DNA of 64,000 bases, from contig NC_073693.1 in the NCBI RefSeq assembly GCF_029784155.1, positions 361,164,863 to 361,228,862 on the forward strand, given 5' to 3'. The translations under genes were made by a program, and so were the position numbers. Below the pieces are notes generated by a model that saw only the letters and a program-made list of their open reading frames with translations, ran no database searches and was not told where the DNA came from. This document shows positions 10,903-22,546 of this stretch, in pieces; position 1 is the stretch's first letter, and each line of letters opens with the position of its first letter. The stretch is from Uranotaenia lowii (lineage: Eukaryota > Arthropoda > Insecta > Diptera > Culicidae).

Positions 10903-13900
10903 CAGGGTGGCTTCGTGGAAGTGTTACACTTTGTTTATTGCATACAACTCAAACTATTTCAAAATCGTCTATAAGTAGTAAAATTACAAACTAAGCACTA
11001 TAGTTAAAAAAAATTCACGACACTATCAATAGCTTATCAATTGCTTTAGTAATTTCCTTTTTGTCGATGTCCTTCCCGAAACCATCACAGATGACATAAC
11101 TTGGTATCGCTAAACTGCTTTTTAGTGGCTAATCACTAAAACATGTCCCATAAACAATGTCATTTTGCTTGTTCGATGTTGCTTCCAGCCAGAGTTGACA
11201 ATTTTTCGTCCGAAAAAAAAAGTTGTGACCTGCGTTCGTCTTACTCAAGTAAGACACACCGGGGTGAGTGTGGACGGTTTTCGTATAGTTCAATTTTAAA
11301 AAATCATTTAAAACCCAGCAGTGGATCAATTTTGATAAAATTATGTTCATTATGATGCAGAACATGTAGTTTACAAATGCTGAAGCGATGAGCTTGATAG
11401 AAGCAAAGCGAGAAAAGTTATTACGAAAATTGTTATCGACTTACCCCGCTTTATGGAAAAGTGTGGACGATAGATTTTCACTTTGATTTCTTAGGGAATT
11501 TTCAACAAATTTGTGTATTCTTGGTTGAATACGTTACTTTATTGTTCGAACCGTCCAACATTTTGAAAAAAAAGCTCATGGTAATATTAGTATGGCATTC
11601 TTCAATGATTATTGTGTGTAATTTATGTTGCAACACATGAGATCCGATTTTATAGAAAAAATATAGGTACTTAAGTATTCCAGAACAAATTAGTACTTTA
11701 CCAAACTTTTCATGATGCGAAATAGAGTGTCCATTAGACTGGCCCAAATTTGGATGGGATAATTGGTGCATTTAGGTGAAAAAATAACTTTCTGAAAGTT
11801 TCAGGTCATTTGACAGAAGCACGAGCTAGCGCACAGGACCTGAAATTTGTATGGAGATTTTCGGAAAAATGTATGGAAAATCGACATACTTTCACTCATT
11901 GTGTTCTAAAATTTGTTTCCAGTATGCTAGAAAGCTCAAAATTTCAAGAATTGTAGTTCAAACAATGATAAACAAGTTTGTAGAAGGTTGTGACGCGAAA
12001 CGAGTTGACTTTGATGAATTATCCGCAATTGAATGTGTGATTTTATTGATTACCAATGTAGTATAGTCTAGTCTAGTGTAGGGTTACTATAGGTACTCTT
12101 TTAAGAGTACATGTACTCTTTTTCGATCGGGAAACGGGCGAACTCTTCTTTTTGTGAATTTATACGAAATGTACTCTTTTTTGATGCGAGCCATTTAATA
12201 AGAAGAATGAACTTGTTTGTTTTAGTTAATGAAGTGTGTTTACCACATCTTATACAAGAAAAAGGAAAGAGATACAACTTACACAAACTTTCAATAACTT
12301 ACCTAAATATCCCGTATTTATGAAGGCATCTTTGAATTGTTATTTAAAAACGCGAAATAAGCGCCATTGAATATGTTTTAATCCCAGTTTTCAAAGAGCA
12401 CAAAAGCAATAAACTCAAATGCTTTTAGCGCACAAATCTAATATATTGTTTGTTCAAAGGAAATATACGCACCTAATTTTTTAATCAGGTATTTCATCCT
12501 GTTTGGTGTGGTTTTTCAGCATAACATCAAATACTAATTTTCCTTTGAAAAATCCAAAAAGTTATATTCAGTCCCTTATATTTCTCTTTTCATTAATTGA
12601 AAGAAAAATTAAAAGAAAAAAAATTAAAATTATCTTATACGTCATTCCTAAGCTTTCCAGAAAATTTTCTAAACGTATGTGAGCGATATCCGGGCAAATC
12701 AGACAAAAATCCAAGCTTATCCTATGAAAAGCCAAGAGAAAAAACGAAAAATGAACACATGAAAAATAATTCTTTATTGAGTCACATCAGCGGTGTTTAA
12801 CTCAAATTTCCAAAATAATGTTTGCACGTGTATTTCGATGACATAAGCTCAAAAAATCATACATTGTGTAAAAAAAGTAGTTTCGGTTTGAATTTTGCTT
12901 AGATTTTGGATACATTCTGGCATTTTTATTAGTATTTGGGCAAAAAGGCCGGGCTTTTTCCTTTTTTGTCTTTGAAAATGCAGTCAATCTGGAATGCTTA
13001 GTCATACCTATTACTCCAAACAAATTGGCAGTATTTGAATGACTCTAAACAGCTCTGTTTTTTAATTTTATAAAGTTTTCTTTACTCTTTTGGATTTTTT
13101 TTCCTTGTACTCTTTTTAGCATTGCGAGATATGGTAACCCTAGTCTAGTGTCCATTTCCCGGCCATTTTCCCGTTCCCGGGAATGCTCGGTATCCCGGGA
13201 AATATTCAGAAACATGTAAAATATACGCACTTCGATTTAAATATACATAGCTTATCGACCCTTACTTGCATGCAAGCCCATAATTTGTTCAAAATTGTAC
13301 TCTAAATAATGTTTTTTAACTTATTTTTAATCTAATTAATCAAATTGTTTTCAACAAAGATAAATTAAAAACAGTCAAACGAACAATAAAATAACCTGAA
13401 TAAGTCAAATGAAGAATTCATTCATGCAATTAGGTGTTAACAAAAAAAATCTGTGTATTTGTTTGATTATTCCAACTTTTTTTCGTTTTTCTGAACATTT
13501 TAAATATTTGTTCTTCATTTTTAAGCTTTGAAATTCATCTGGATTTCAAAGCCAGAGGGAACAAGTGCATAAATGTTTCTTTCGAGAAATCACAATGCCT
13601 GCCTACCTGCTGCGCGATTTTTCATATATTTTTCGAAGTGTTGTGGGTTTTCGATCAATGAAAACGATGTGGGAATACATATATTCTTTTTAAACCTATC
13701 CATTTGAATGAATAAAAAAATGCACCGAATGGCTGCAAAATGTCTACTGCCACAGGAATCGGCATATTCTCAATGAGTTTTGTATGCCTTCAAAAAGAAC
13801 AATAAGGATGGTTTCAGAGGCTATCAGGCTTTTCCAGAGAAATAATATCATACATATCATACATTTTCAAATTCTCGGGAATTCTCGCCCGAGAAATCCC

Positions 13901-14483
13901 TGGACAGACACTCTAATCCGAATGCAAAATTGTATTGGATGAAAAAATGTTTCTGAATCAAGTCTGTATAAAGCCTCCCACACTTACCCAAGGTAGGGCG
14001 TGGCGACAAAATTTTAGTTTTTTTGCAAATAAACTCTTTTTTCTTCATTTTTAACCGCCGTTTTTTTCTAACTGGTTGTTTAGAATGCAAAGATAGTTTC
14101 AATGTAGAATTTTTCGCCAAGAGCCAGCTAGTTTTCGAGAAATTTGCAATTGAAAAAGATGCACATCAACTCGACATCGTTGTTGAAGATAAAAAATTCC
14201 CAAAAAGTCGCTGTAAACATCCGTTATTGTCGGAATCGTATCTTTTTCACAGTTATTGGAAAGATTATAAGTAAATTGAACATTCTGCATTAAAAGTTTG
14301 AAAGAATGATGCACAATATTGTATTGCTTTAATAGCCATCGTCCGAACTTACCCCGGTGTACCTTGCTTAATTTTCCTACTTATTGATGATATTAAAATT
14401 GATTTCGAAGAGAATAACTAACAAATGGTTTGAGTTTTATGCAATGAACAAAGTGTAGTTATCACTTTCACGTTGCCACCCTG
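10903..14483. mobile_element. 3.6-kb non-autonomous TIR element (ends CAGGGTGGC)
   Basis: Left end CAGGGTGGCttCGTGgAAGTG at 10903 is matched in reverse complement by the right end at 14483. Inverted similarity runs over ~90 bp (tacactttgtttattgcata, aactcaaac, ataagtagnaaaatta). TA flanks both ends. No transposase is encoded. The interior contains the 12080-13141 insertion and gggaattc-rich repeats at 13150-13910 that look like ends of a further element. Confidence 0.6.
12080..13141. mobile_element. 1062-bp MULE-like MITE with perfect 10-bp TSD
   Basis: Ends AGGGTTACTATA (12080) and AGGGTTACCATA (reverse complement, ending 13141), with further gtactctttt-type inverted similarity. It is flanked by identical 10-mers agtctagtgt at 12070-12079 and 13142-13151. 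A 9-11-bp duplication is characteristic of Mutator-like elements. No ORF of note; the open frame at 12111-12323 lies in the terminal repeat. Confidence 0.7.
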
Positions 14484-14485
14484 TA

Positions 14486-14606
14486 CACACTGGGCTACTT
14501 GCGAGCCTCTTCTAACGGCGCGATTTTATTTGCTTGGAGCTTGTTAGATCTTGGAAAGTACTTATCGTGTATCCAATATCATTGATTAGAAATTAAATAA
14601 AAGTAT
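14486..14606. other. short gap, no feature
   Basis: Between the TIR element and the candidate exon. Nothing identified. Confidence 0.3.
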
Positions 14607-14821
14607 TTAGATAGGGTAGGTGTACCCTCCTCCGTCGTATCCTTCTGATTCGTCGCAATTCATGAATGCATGTTTTAGAGCCGAGAAATCACTTTCCACT
14701 TTGTCCATGTTGCACATTTTGGCGACCGTGCCAGGACGTTTTTTAACATATTTTGGTAGACCAATCAGTGGCGTAGTATTCTTTTCGTTCACCTGTGGAG
14801 GGTTGTCAATTGCAAATAAGC
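14607..14821 (-). CDS. candidate terminal exon of an unknown gene
   Basis: On the minus strand a polypyrimidine tract (T14 from the A-run near 14850) and an acceptor atttgcag precede an open frame from 14821 to a TAA at 14607-14609, about 71 codons. The protein reads as real: hydrophilic, with LIGLPKYVKKRPGTVAKM, MNCDESEGYDGGG and the final residues GYTYPI. Codon choice is not that of a low-complexity frame. Upstream exons would lie to the right but are not evident, because the 97-bp satellite starts at ~14963. It may therefore be a stranded exon or a retrocopy fragment. No family is recognised. Confidence 0.4.
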
Positions 14822-14962
14822 CTGCAAATGAGATCACCCACCGGAGAAAAAAAAAAAAAACACGTGGAGTTTTGCAGAGGAGTGAAAACAGACCAGTGTT
14901 GCTAGTTTTAAATATTGTGAGTATATATCATTGGGGAAAAACAAAATTAGAATTGTATTTCG

Positions 14963-15880
14963 AAAAGGCGAGTTGAGAGGACAGCCTTGTTATTGCGAGT
15001 TGGGAGGACCGCAATGGACGAAAACAGCGCGTTGAGAGGACAGCTGTGTAAAGATACGATAAAGGCGAGTTGAGAGGACAGCCTTGTTATTGCGAGTTGG
15101 GAGGACCGCAATGGACATAAACAGCGTGTTAAGAGGACAGCTGTGTAAAAATACGATAAAGGCGAGTTGAGAGGACAGCCTTGTTATTGCGAGTTGGGAG
15201 GACCGCAATGGACATAAACAGCGTGTTAAGAGGACAGCTGTGTAAAGATACAAAAAAGGCGAGTTGAGAGGACAGCCTTGTTAATGCGAGTTGGGAGGAC
15301 CGCAATGGACATAAACAGCGTGTAAAGAGGACAGCTGTGTAAAAATACGATAAAGGCGAGTTGAGAGGACAGCCTTGTTATTGCGAGTTAGGAGGACCGC
15401 AATGAACAAAAACAGCGTGTTGAAAGAACACCTGTGTAAAGATACAAAAAAAGGCGAGTTGAGAGGACAGTCTTGTTATTGCGAGTTAGGAGGACCGCAA
15501 TGAACAAAGACAGCGTGTTGAGAGGATCGCTGTTTAAGAAATAGACAAGTTGAGAAGAAAGCCTAGTCAATGCTATTAAGGAGTACTGCAAATAAGGACT
15601 GCGTGTTGAAAGAATAGCTACATAAGAAAAATAGGCGTGTTTGGGGATAAAGCCTCTTGATTGCGAGTTTTGAGGATCGCAAAAAAAAAAGGACAGTTGT
15701 AAGAGGGAAACGACCAATTGAGAAGACAATTTTACCAGCGGGAAAAATTCAAGCTAAGAGAATATCTAAGTGAGTGCGTGTTGGAAGAACCGCAAGAAGA
15801 CAGGCATATTTAAATAAATGCTGTAAAATGGCATGTTAAGAATACATCCTAGTGATTGCGAGTTGGGAGTTCCACAAATA
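14963..15880. repeat. 97-bp satellite with trimeric higher-order structure
   Basis: Repeat starts at 14967, 15064, 15161, 15258, 15355 and 15453 give periods of 97, 97, 97, 97 and 98 bp, then increasingly diverged units to ~15880. Each 97-bp unit contains three related blocks that start gcgagttgagagg, gcgagttgggagg and gcgtgttaagagg, of ~27, 32 and 38 bp. Fading traces continue to ~16260. Open frames on the minus strand here are by-products of the repeat. Confidence 0.85.
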
Positions 15881-16256
15881 CATCAATAAAATCCTATAAA
15901 AGTAGGTAAAGGAGGCTTATTGAAAAAGATAACTTCGACGAAATAAAAGCGCGTCATGAGCCTCAATGCAAAAGAAATCAGAATGAATAGCGACGATTAT
16001 AATCGCAAAACCAAACGAAAAAGAAAACACATTAAGATGAAATCTGCAATTCCTCAAAATTGATAGTTGAAAACATAGTGTGCAGAAATAGTTGAAAAAT
16101 AGCTGCATTTTTGCAAAGCTGCATAAAAAAACAAAAGCTCATAAAACAGATGTAATTGAACAAAATGGTGAAGAAAACAGCCTGATGATTACGCGTCGTT
16201 CTAAGCCAAAGATTGCTTTAATAAAATAAAAGAGCTTGTCATGAGCAGCATTGAAA

Positions 16257-16310
16257 CAAAAAAAAAAAAAAAAAAAACAGTAAACATATATATATATATA
16301 TATATATATT
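16257..16310. repeat. A-run followed by (TA)n microsatellite
   Basis: About 20 A residues end near 16277 and an uninterrupted TA run lies at ~16286-16309. Confidence 0.85.
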
Positions 16311-19300
16311 TTTCAAGTAAAGAGTAATTGTGTTGTTCAGTTGGAAAAGGTGTATAAATCAAACAGTAATGAAAACGTGTGTTTGTAAACCAGTTGGCAT
16401 AAATTCGTAGAATAAATGTAGAGCGGTTAGAAAGGCTCGATTGATAGAAACTAATTGAGAACATTTGGGTTTTGAACAATTAAAAACAAAGGAAAAAGAA
16501 TAATAAGATAAGATTTATTCCGATTGGCAAATGTGTGCTTAATTAACTAGTTTCAGTAAAAGAAATGCACGGACATATTTAGTTCTTAAGAAAGTTGTTT
16601 TTAGCTGTAAACAAAAAATATCCAATCTTAAGAAATATTTACGTGTTGATTCAGAGATTTAGAAGTTTATTTTATGATCCGTCCGATAAGTTTGAAATGC
16701 GGTTATAAATGTTTTCGAATAACACACCAAAGTTAAATTTTAAAATTTAAAAATCATCTGGCAAGCCTGGCGTAAGCTTCCCGAATCAAAATAAGAAAAA
16801 CAACATGTGGTTCTCCTCTCTCTCAGCTTTCTGACGATGCGTAAGAGTGTGTGTGTGTGTGAAATTCCTCCCTCATTTAAATTAAGAACGAGTTGGCCTG
16901 AACTCTCGTTACAATCATGGTTGCAAAATGAATAGATTTAACTTTATAAGAAATATAAGAAGAATTTTAAATCAAGGACATAATTTTGGTAGTTGGTTTG
17001 GCTAATAATCTTATGACTAGGTGTTGATGACTTATGTGTGGATGTTCTCATTCGATTTCAAAAGACTACAGAAAATAGTTTGACATTGAGAAACATGATT
17101 GAGAAACATAGAATGCAGGTGCACCTTAAAGTTATCAAATATTTATTAATGGTATAACAACTGATAATATCGACGGACCACTCATTTTAAATTGTTGGTT
17201 ATGCTTTAATTCAACGCGAAATATCGGTTCCAGAATACACGTCGATTGATGTTAAAGAAGTGGTTACCCAGTTGGTAAATCACACCAGATATTAGAGAAA
17301 AAAAAACGATCAATTTAGGCAACTCAAACAGACCAAACATAACGCATAATTCCTGTTTGTATTCTGTCAAGGAATATTTAATTTAAGAGCACAGATACAA
17401 CGTGTGACAATGCTGGTTGGTAAACATAGCTGCCCCCGAGTGCGGCCCCTGCATCTACACTAAGACAACTCGTTTCGTTGAGCATACATTTCTCGAGGAG
17501 AGCGCATCGGGACGTTGCCATAAGTCTATAATATACAAGTAACGAGAGAGTGTGGTGGAAGATTGTGTGCGTTTTTTGTAACAACATACATCGTAGACGT
17601 ATGATTTGCGTTTGCGTATGTCATGTCAATAAAACTTCAAAAATGTATAGGTGCAATCGTAAAGATTTTCTAGTATTCTCTTCGTGAATAGAAAGAGAGG
17701 CTGTGACTCCTAGCAGAAAAACTGGGAAACACGCAACGCCGCGCGCTATCTAGTTTTGAGTAGCATAATTAAGAAAAGTTATATCTGGATTCATAAGAAA
17801 CTCGTGCTGCCCACTGCATACGGCTAGAAATACAAATGACCAATAGTAAATATGTCTGGTTCCAATGTGCGTTCATACGAAGGATTGAGCCATTGGGGCT
17901 ATGATTCAGCATTTTTTTTTAAATTTAATTCTTAAACAGTTTTTCTTCTGAGAGAAAGGGAGATGTGTGGGTGACGAACAGATGTATGAGCATATCGCCA
18001 CATTCTCACAGAGCTTGAGCATCTGCCTCAGTCGCGACGCGGTAGCCCGCCAGATAAGTCGCAGCGTCCGGTCAGCGACGGAGTGTAGCACGGTGGGTGA
18101 TCTCTGGTGGTAGTCCATGTTGCACAATTGGCTACTTCACATGATAAACTTAAGCTTGTGAATTTATTTTCTATCACAAACTTGTCACTTTTAAAACTAT
18201 TTGTTAATTTATTTGATATTGAAATCGCGAAGCGATTTGAATTATTATTGCACTCCGCCATATTGAAAAACGAATTTAGTGATCCCCCCAACGTGTTTCT
18301 TTGTTTTATCGCTTCCTGTCAATGCATATAACGATCAAAATCATAAAATTCGACAGAAAAGTGTTGAAATAAAATAAGAAAAATGATTTCAAACTAATCT
18401 GAACTATATAAATTTGTCAATATTCGATTGAAATCGAATCGCTCGGGCCCCATAATTCGTCTTAATTTTGCGACAGGAATAGGAAACCGTTTTGCAAGAA
18501 TTGGAATTAGACCGGTTCAATTTTACTATTTTTTGCTAAACACATAATGGATTTCCAAGTAACCACAACACAATACAGTAATTTTGTTTATTTTGAAACT
18601 AGGAACTTGATACGCTGGGAGATAAGTGCAAAAAGTCCATTTATATTAATAAATTACTTGAACGTATTCAGCATTGCTTATAATGCATGGTTTCAAATGA
18701 ACAAAGAATTGATGGATTTTATAGCTAAGTGATTGGTGTTTTACAAATTATTTACTAACAGTATCGTGCATAATTAAATAGACGTTTCGGGTGCACACAA
18801 GAATATCTCCAACTTTCACATTTCTAGTATTCAACTCCAATGACATTGTGTCTTCAAAATTATTTCATATTTTAAGATTTGATTATTTTTGGTTCTATTA
18901 TCCGATAACACTAAACCTTTCTCAAGTGTTTGAAACATGAGATACATCAATTATTTGAAAATTAGACTTTTTAAACTTCTAGCATTCAAAATGAGAGATC
19001 CTTGAAAACTAAAACTTTTCCAGTTTTCTGAAATTCTCTAAATGGGAATCAACTCGAGGAAAAAATTTCAATTCCTGGACCGAAAATCTCGATCTTTATT
19101 GAATCTTTACGATGCATGGAAAAACGATGAAAAAAATTTCCGTTGAAGGTCAAAATGACAAGAGAATTTGGATGAATGGATCATTTAAACTTTGAAATTA
19201 GAGTTCATGATTCTCTGGTTTGGATCTCAATACAAGTTTGGATAAAAAATCTGTAGATCTGATTTTATGTATATATAGTCGTTCAAAATTAAACAAAATC

Positions 19301-19383
19301 CAACCCGCTTATATCATGATTTCTACCATATAAGTTTTAATACTTGACTCATGTTTAGTTGTTGACTCATGTTAAGTTTTAAT
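16311..19383. other. 3-kb stretch without a recognisable gene
   Basis: Open frames are short and unconvincing. Visible: a (GT)n run at ~16847-16861, a somewhat GC-richer segment at 17,380-18,130, and a local duplication of taagttttaatacttgactc at 19335 and 19374. No paired transposon ends were found. Confidence 0.4.
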
Positions 19384-19396
19384 ACTTGACTCATGT

Positions 19397-19766
19397 GGCT
19401 AGTGAACGGTAGACAATGTGCAACTCGAGACCCCATACACCCAGCCTTCGGGTAGTGGTCATATCACCTCTTGTCTGCAACTCCGATTCTCTACCTCCCC
19501 GTGGTGCTAGCTGGGGTGCGAGCAACCTTAGCGGAGATCGGGTACCCAACCCCGGTGGATGCTTTGGTCGCATGCAGACTGAGTCAGGGGGCTTCGTACG
19601 CGTCTGTTCTCCATGTCAGGGGAGGCGTGCGGAGTGCAACAACGTCCTGGTGGTGTTCGGGACCCAAAACAGCAACATCACGACGGTCCTCCTGCGAGAT
19701 AGTGGGGTTAGCTGCGGGCCTTGCGAGCCTGTGACTACAAAAAACATAAGCAACGAACAACGAACA
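19397..19766 (+). mobile_element. GC-rich 370-bp retroposon with 13-bp TSD
   Basis: The 13-mer acttgactcatgt occurs immediately before (19384-19396) and after (19767-19779) a 370-bp segment. This segment is far GC-richer than its surroundings and ends in an acaa/cgaacaa-type tail. That pattern indicates target-primed reverse transcription. It could be a SINE or an internally deleted or truncated LINE 5' region; no tRNA-like A/B boxes were found, and the open frames inside show no known motif. Confidence 0.65.
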
Positions 19767-19779
19767 ACTTGACTCATGT

Positions 19780-20390
19780 TTGCTGCATTTTTATAAATTC
19801 TCAGTGAACTTTCAACAAAAGATGTTTTGTCGTTTTTGACATATTACAATTTGAATGAAAAAAGTCGAAAAGTTTAATTTCAGTTGAATTACTCTACGTC
19901 ATTTCCCAAAAATTTGAACCCAAACAACAGAATGTTAGAATAACGAAGCGTCAATTTCCGAAAAAAAAAAACATTTTTGCAAAAACTTTTATCGCTCGCA
20001 AAAAAAACTCGAATAGATGAGCTGAACCAGTCTAATGCGCATTACACGCATCAACGCGGCGTTGCTTTGTGTCGATATCCTGCGCCAGGGTTCCCACATG
20101 CATTAGAATACACATGTTGACAAAACGCAAGTGTGATTCTGCCTCTCCTCAAATGTCTTACTATTCAGTCTCATTGCGTAGAAAAACATATAGTTCTATT
20201 AAAAATGTTGATGTTCTTTAAATATATGCAGTTACTATGTGAATTTGTGCCATGTAATTTGTGAAAAATGTTGTATGAATGTTATAAAATCTTATTTTAC
20301 AGACAAATCCTGGAGCATGGCAGCCCAGTCCGTTGGAGAGTGTGTTGGTACAAAATACATTTGCAGGGTGGATTCAATTTGTGAGGTCTA
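19780..20390. other. no gene seen
   Basis: AT-rich sequence between the retroposon and the tandem duplication. Nothing identifiable. Confidence 0.35.
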
Positions 20391-20880
20391 ATATTGTGCT
20401 GCCTGCAATTGTCTTTGCCAAACAATGGTACCTAGCTACAAAATGCTACCTTGGGATTTCTTGGCAAGTCCATTTTATTGCGACTTAGATCTCATTCGAA
20501 CTTTGCCGTTATCCTGCACGGTTGATCCGTGCGAAGTAAATAATCGCATTTGCATGAACCGCAACCGCAAAATTTCAAATCTATCCCTCATGAGGGAGGA
20601 ATAGTTTGAGACAATTTCAGTAGAATTTAATAGAAGGTATAATACTTTGCTGCCTGCACCTGCATTAGCCAAGCAATGGTAGACCTGTTTACAATAAAGC
20701 TATCCTAGTTTCATAGCTTATTGCGACTGGTTACTCGAGAGAACTTCTGCTGTTATCCTGCGCGGTTTATCCGTTCGATGTAAACTGATGCCAATTGCAT
20801 TAACCGCAACCGCAAAGTTTTAAATGTATTTCTGAAGAGGGTGGAATAAATTGAGACAATTCCGGTCTCCTTGTACGACG
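20391..20880 (+). repeat. diverged tandem duplication, ~245-bp units
   Basis: The first unit (gctgcctgcaattgtctttg, ccaaacaatggta, gttatcctgcacggttgatc, gcatgaaccgcaaccgcaaa) is repeated from ~20640 with the same order of phrases and ~25% change. Non-coding as far as seen. Confidence 0.7.
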
Positions 20881-21340
20881 GAATTAGGGACCTGGTACGA
20901 CAATGGAGGAACTTGAATGAGAAAAATAAATCATAAATTGACTCAGAAGTACGTAATGGATTGATCTATTTGCTACATAGTTTCATAAAACAGTATTAGA
21001 AATATAGTTCATTGAATAAATATCAGTTTCAAATCAACATGGAAGGCAATTCTATTGAATTAATGAAAACAGCGACCTTAAGCCGTTGTCTTAGGTACAT
21101 TTACCCTAGTAGATAATGATCAGGCCAATTCTGACGGAACATTATCGATAAGCTTTCACCGGAAAGTCCAAAACAATTATGATTCATCAAATCACATTAC
21201 CTTCCTATCTTTATACAAATAATTAAAAACTAACACCACCTATCACATTTATTGTTCAATAGTTCGCGATGATATTATCCTCTGATGTTATAAACGCCTT
21301 TTGAGAGGTTCGATATCTTCGGGCGAGTACAGGAAACACT
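20881..21340. other. upstream region of the mini-mucin gene
   Basis: AT-rich and non-coding. It probably contains regulatory sequence for the gene at 21429, but no specific binding site can be supported. Confidence 0.3.
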
Positions 21341-21377
21341 TATATTATAAGTGGTGTTGGGACCTGGTGTAGTCAGT
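21341..21377 (+). promoter_or_regulatory. TATA box and TCAGT initiator of the mini-mucin gene
   Basis: tatattataa at 21341-21350 lies ~30 bp upstream of an arthropod initiator TCAGT at 21373-21377. Transcription from the initiator A would give a ~54-nt leader to the ATG at 21429. Confidence 0.6.
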
Positions 21378-21428
21378 TATTCGATTTCTTTCCTTCGGTT
21401 CGTGTGGATTCTTTATTAAGTGTCCAAA

Positions 21429-21844
21429 ATGAAATACTTCGTCTTTGCTTTATTCCTGTTGATTGGTAAGCCATTTTGGATCAAAACGTAGAACAGTGTT
21501 TGGTATTGTGTATTCCCGGATATTTTTTTCTTATTAAAACCACAGGGTCAACATTGGTACATGGTCAATCTACTGAATCCACTTCCACCGTAGCTCCATC
21601 TTCGACGACCACAGCACCAGCAGCTTCAACAAGTACGGCTGCAAGTTCTTCGACGGAAGCAGCAAGTTCTACGACAGCAGCTGCGGGTTCAACTACTACG
21701 GCAGCAAGCACATCGACAGGGGCTGCTGGCAGCTCTACAACGGCGGACCCCGCCGGTGGATCTGCACATGGTCTACAACTTCCGGTTCACCTTCTGATAG
21801 CTGGAACTGTGGGCATTTTCCTAAAGTTCACCAATGCTGTCTGA
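21429..21844 (+). CDS. Ser/Thr/Ala-rich mini-mucin, GPI-anchored, 111 aa
   Basis: Exons 21429-21465 and 21546-21844; an 80-bp GT-AG intron in phase 1 splits a Gly codon. Signal peptide MKYFVFALFLLIGSTLVHG is followed from residue ~21 to ~88 by a repetitive Ser/Thr/Ala sequence (STTTAPAAS, AAGSTTTAAS, GAAGSSTTADP) that would be densely O-glycosylated. A C-terminal hydrophobic stretch LPVHLLIAGTVGIFLKF acts as a GPI signal. The design and length resemble the cell-surface midgut mucin AgMuc1 of Anopheles gambiae (established example, ~122 aa). Orthology is not claimed. A TATA box and initiator upstream and AATAAA at 21947 complete the transcription unit. The first exon is clearly related to that of the proline-rich copies (VFAL.LLIG and intron position). 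Confidence 0.85.
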
Positions 21845-21946
21845 GTGAACGGTATTTGCCGTACAAGAATATTCGACAGTCGTAGACAAGTGACAAAAAT
21901 TCGCATTTTCATTCAGTCAAAACTGCCTTTGTTCTTAAAAGATATG

Positions 21947-21952
21947 AATAAA
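21947..21952 (+). terminator. poly(A) signal of the mini-mucin gene
   Basis: AATAAA 103 bases after the stop codon at 21842-21844. Confidence 0.65.
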
Positions 21953-22145
21953 TTTTAACATTTATTTTTATTTACGTAATTCGGAATACTTCTGCTAAAT
22001 TGAAATAAATTATTTGGAGATAAAAGAAGGTTTAAGTTAACTTAGTAGGCGGTCCGTTCTTCGAAATGTTAGGGGAATAGGTACTTGATTCATTTCAGAT
22101 TGTATTTAAGGGACCTACAAAAGTCGACGAGCGTGTCTGAAAAAA

Positions 22146-22379
22146 TTGAAATCCAGTTTAAAACAGCTCTATTCACTTTTTTTGTCTGAACCTCTTGACG
22201 AGTACCACGGCATACTTCAAAACCTTAAAAAGTTTATCAGGAAATTGCAACAGCTTCAAGTGCCCGGGGATTACTATACCAGACGTCTGGAAGAATTGAT
22301 TGTTTCATGCTTCGTCGATACAAAGTGTGTAAGGGCAAATAATGTTACTTTGCAATCTTCCTATCTGAAGTTGGATTAG
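22146..22379 (+). pseudogene. 77-codon open frame, possible gene fragment
   Basis: The frame runs from 22146 without a proper ATG to a TAG at 22377-22379 and has protein-like composition (LQNLKKFIRKLQQLQVPGDY, RRLEELIVSCFVD), suggesting an amphipathic helix. There are no clear splice sites, signal peptide or domain. It lies between the mini-mucin and a hAT MITE. It may be a relic exon or chance. Confidence 0.25.
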
Positions 22380-22546
22380 CGCGACCAATGTTAGATCTGA
22401 ATAGTGGAACAATTATCTGACGGGCTTTTGGCGATTGTTTCTTATTTTTTTTGGTTTTGTTGCATGGTAGTTGTGCACCGATCGCTTAAACCGATACCGA
22501 GTCATTCCTCAAGCGTGCAAGGATTCAGCCAGTCAGTCATTCCAAC

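Noticed and set aside
14990..15729. Minus-strand frames of 87 and 113 codons
   Set aside because: By-products of the 97-bp satellite; frames shift with each unit.
19416..19772. 118-codon frame in the GC-rich retroposon
   Set aside because: An overlapping 87-codon frame exists in another register and the segment is a retroposed insert; coding not supported.
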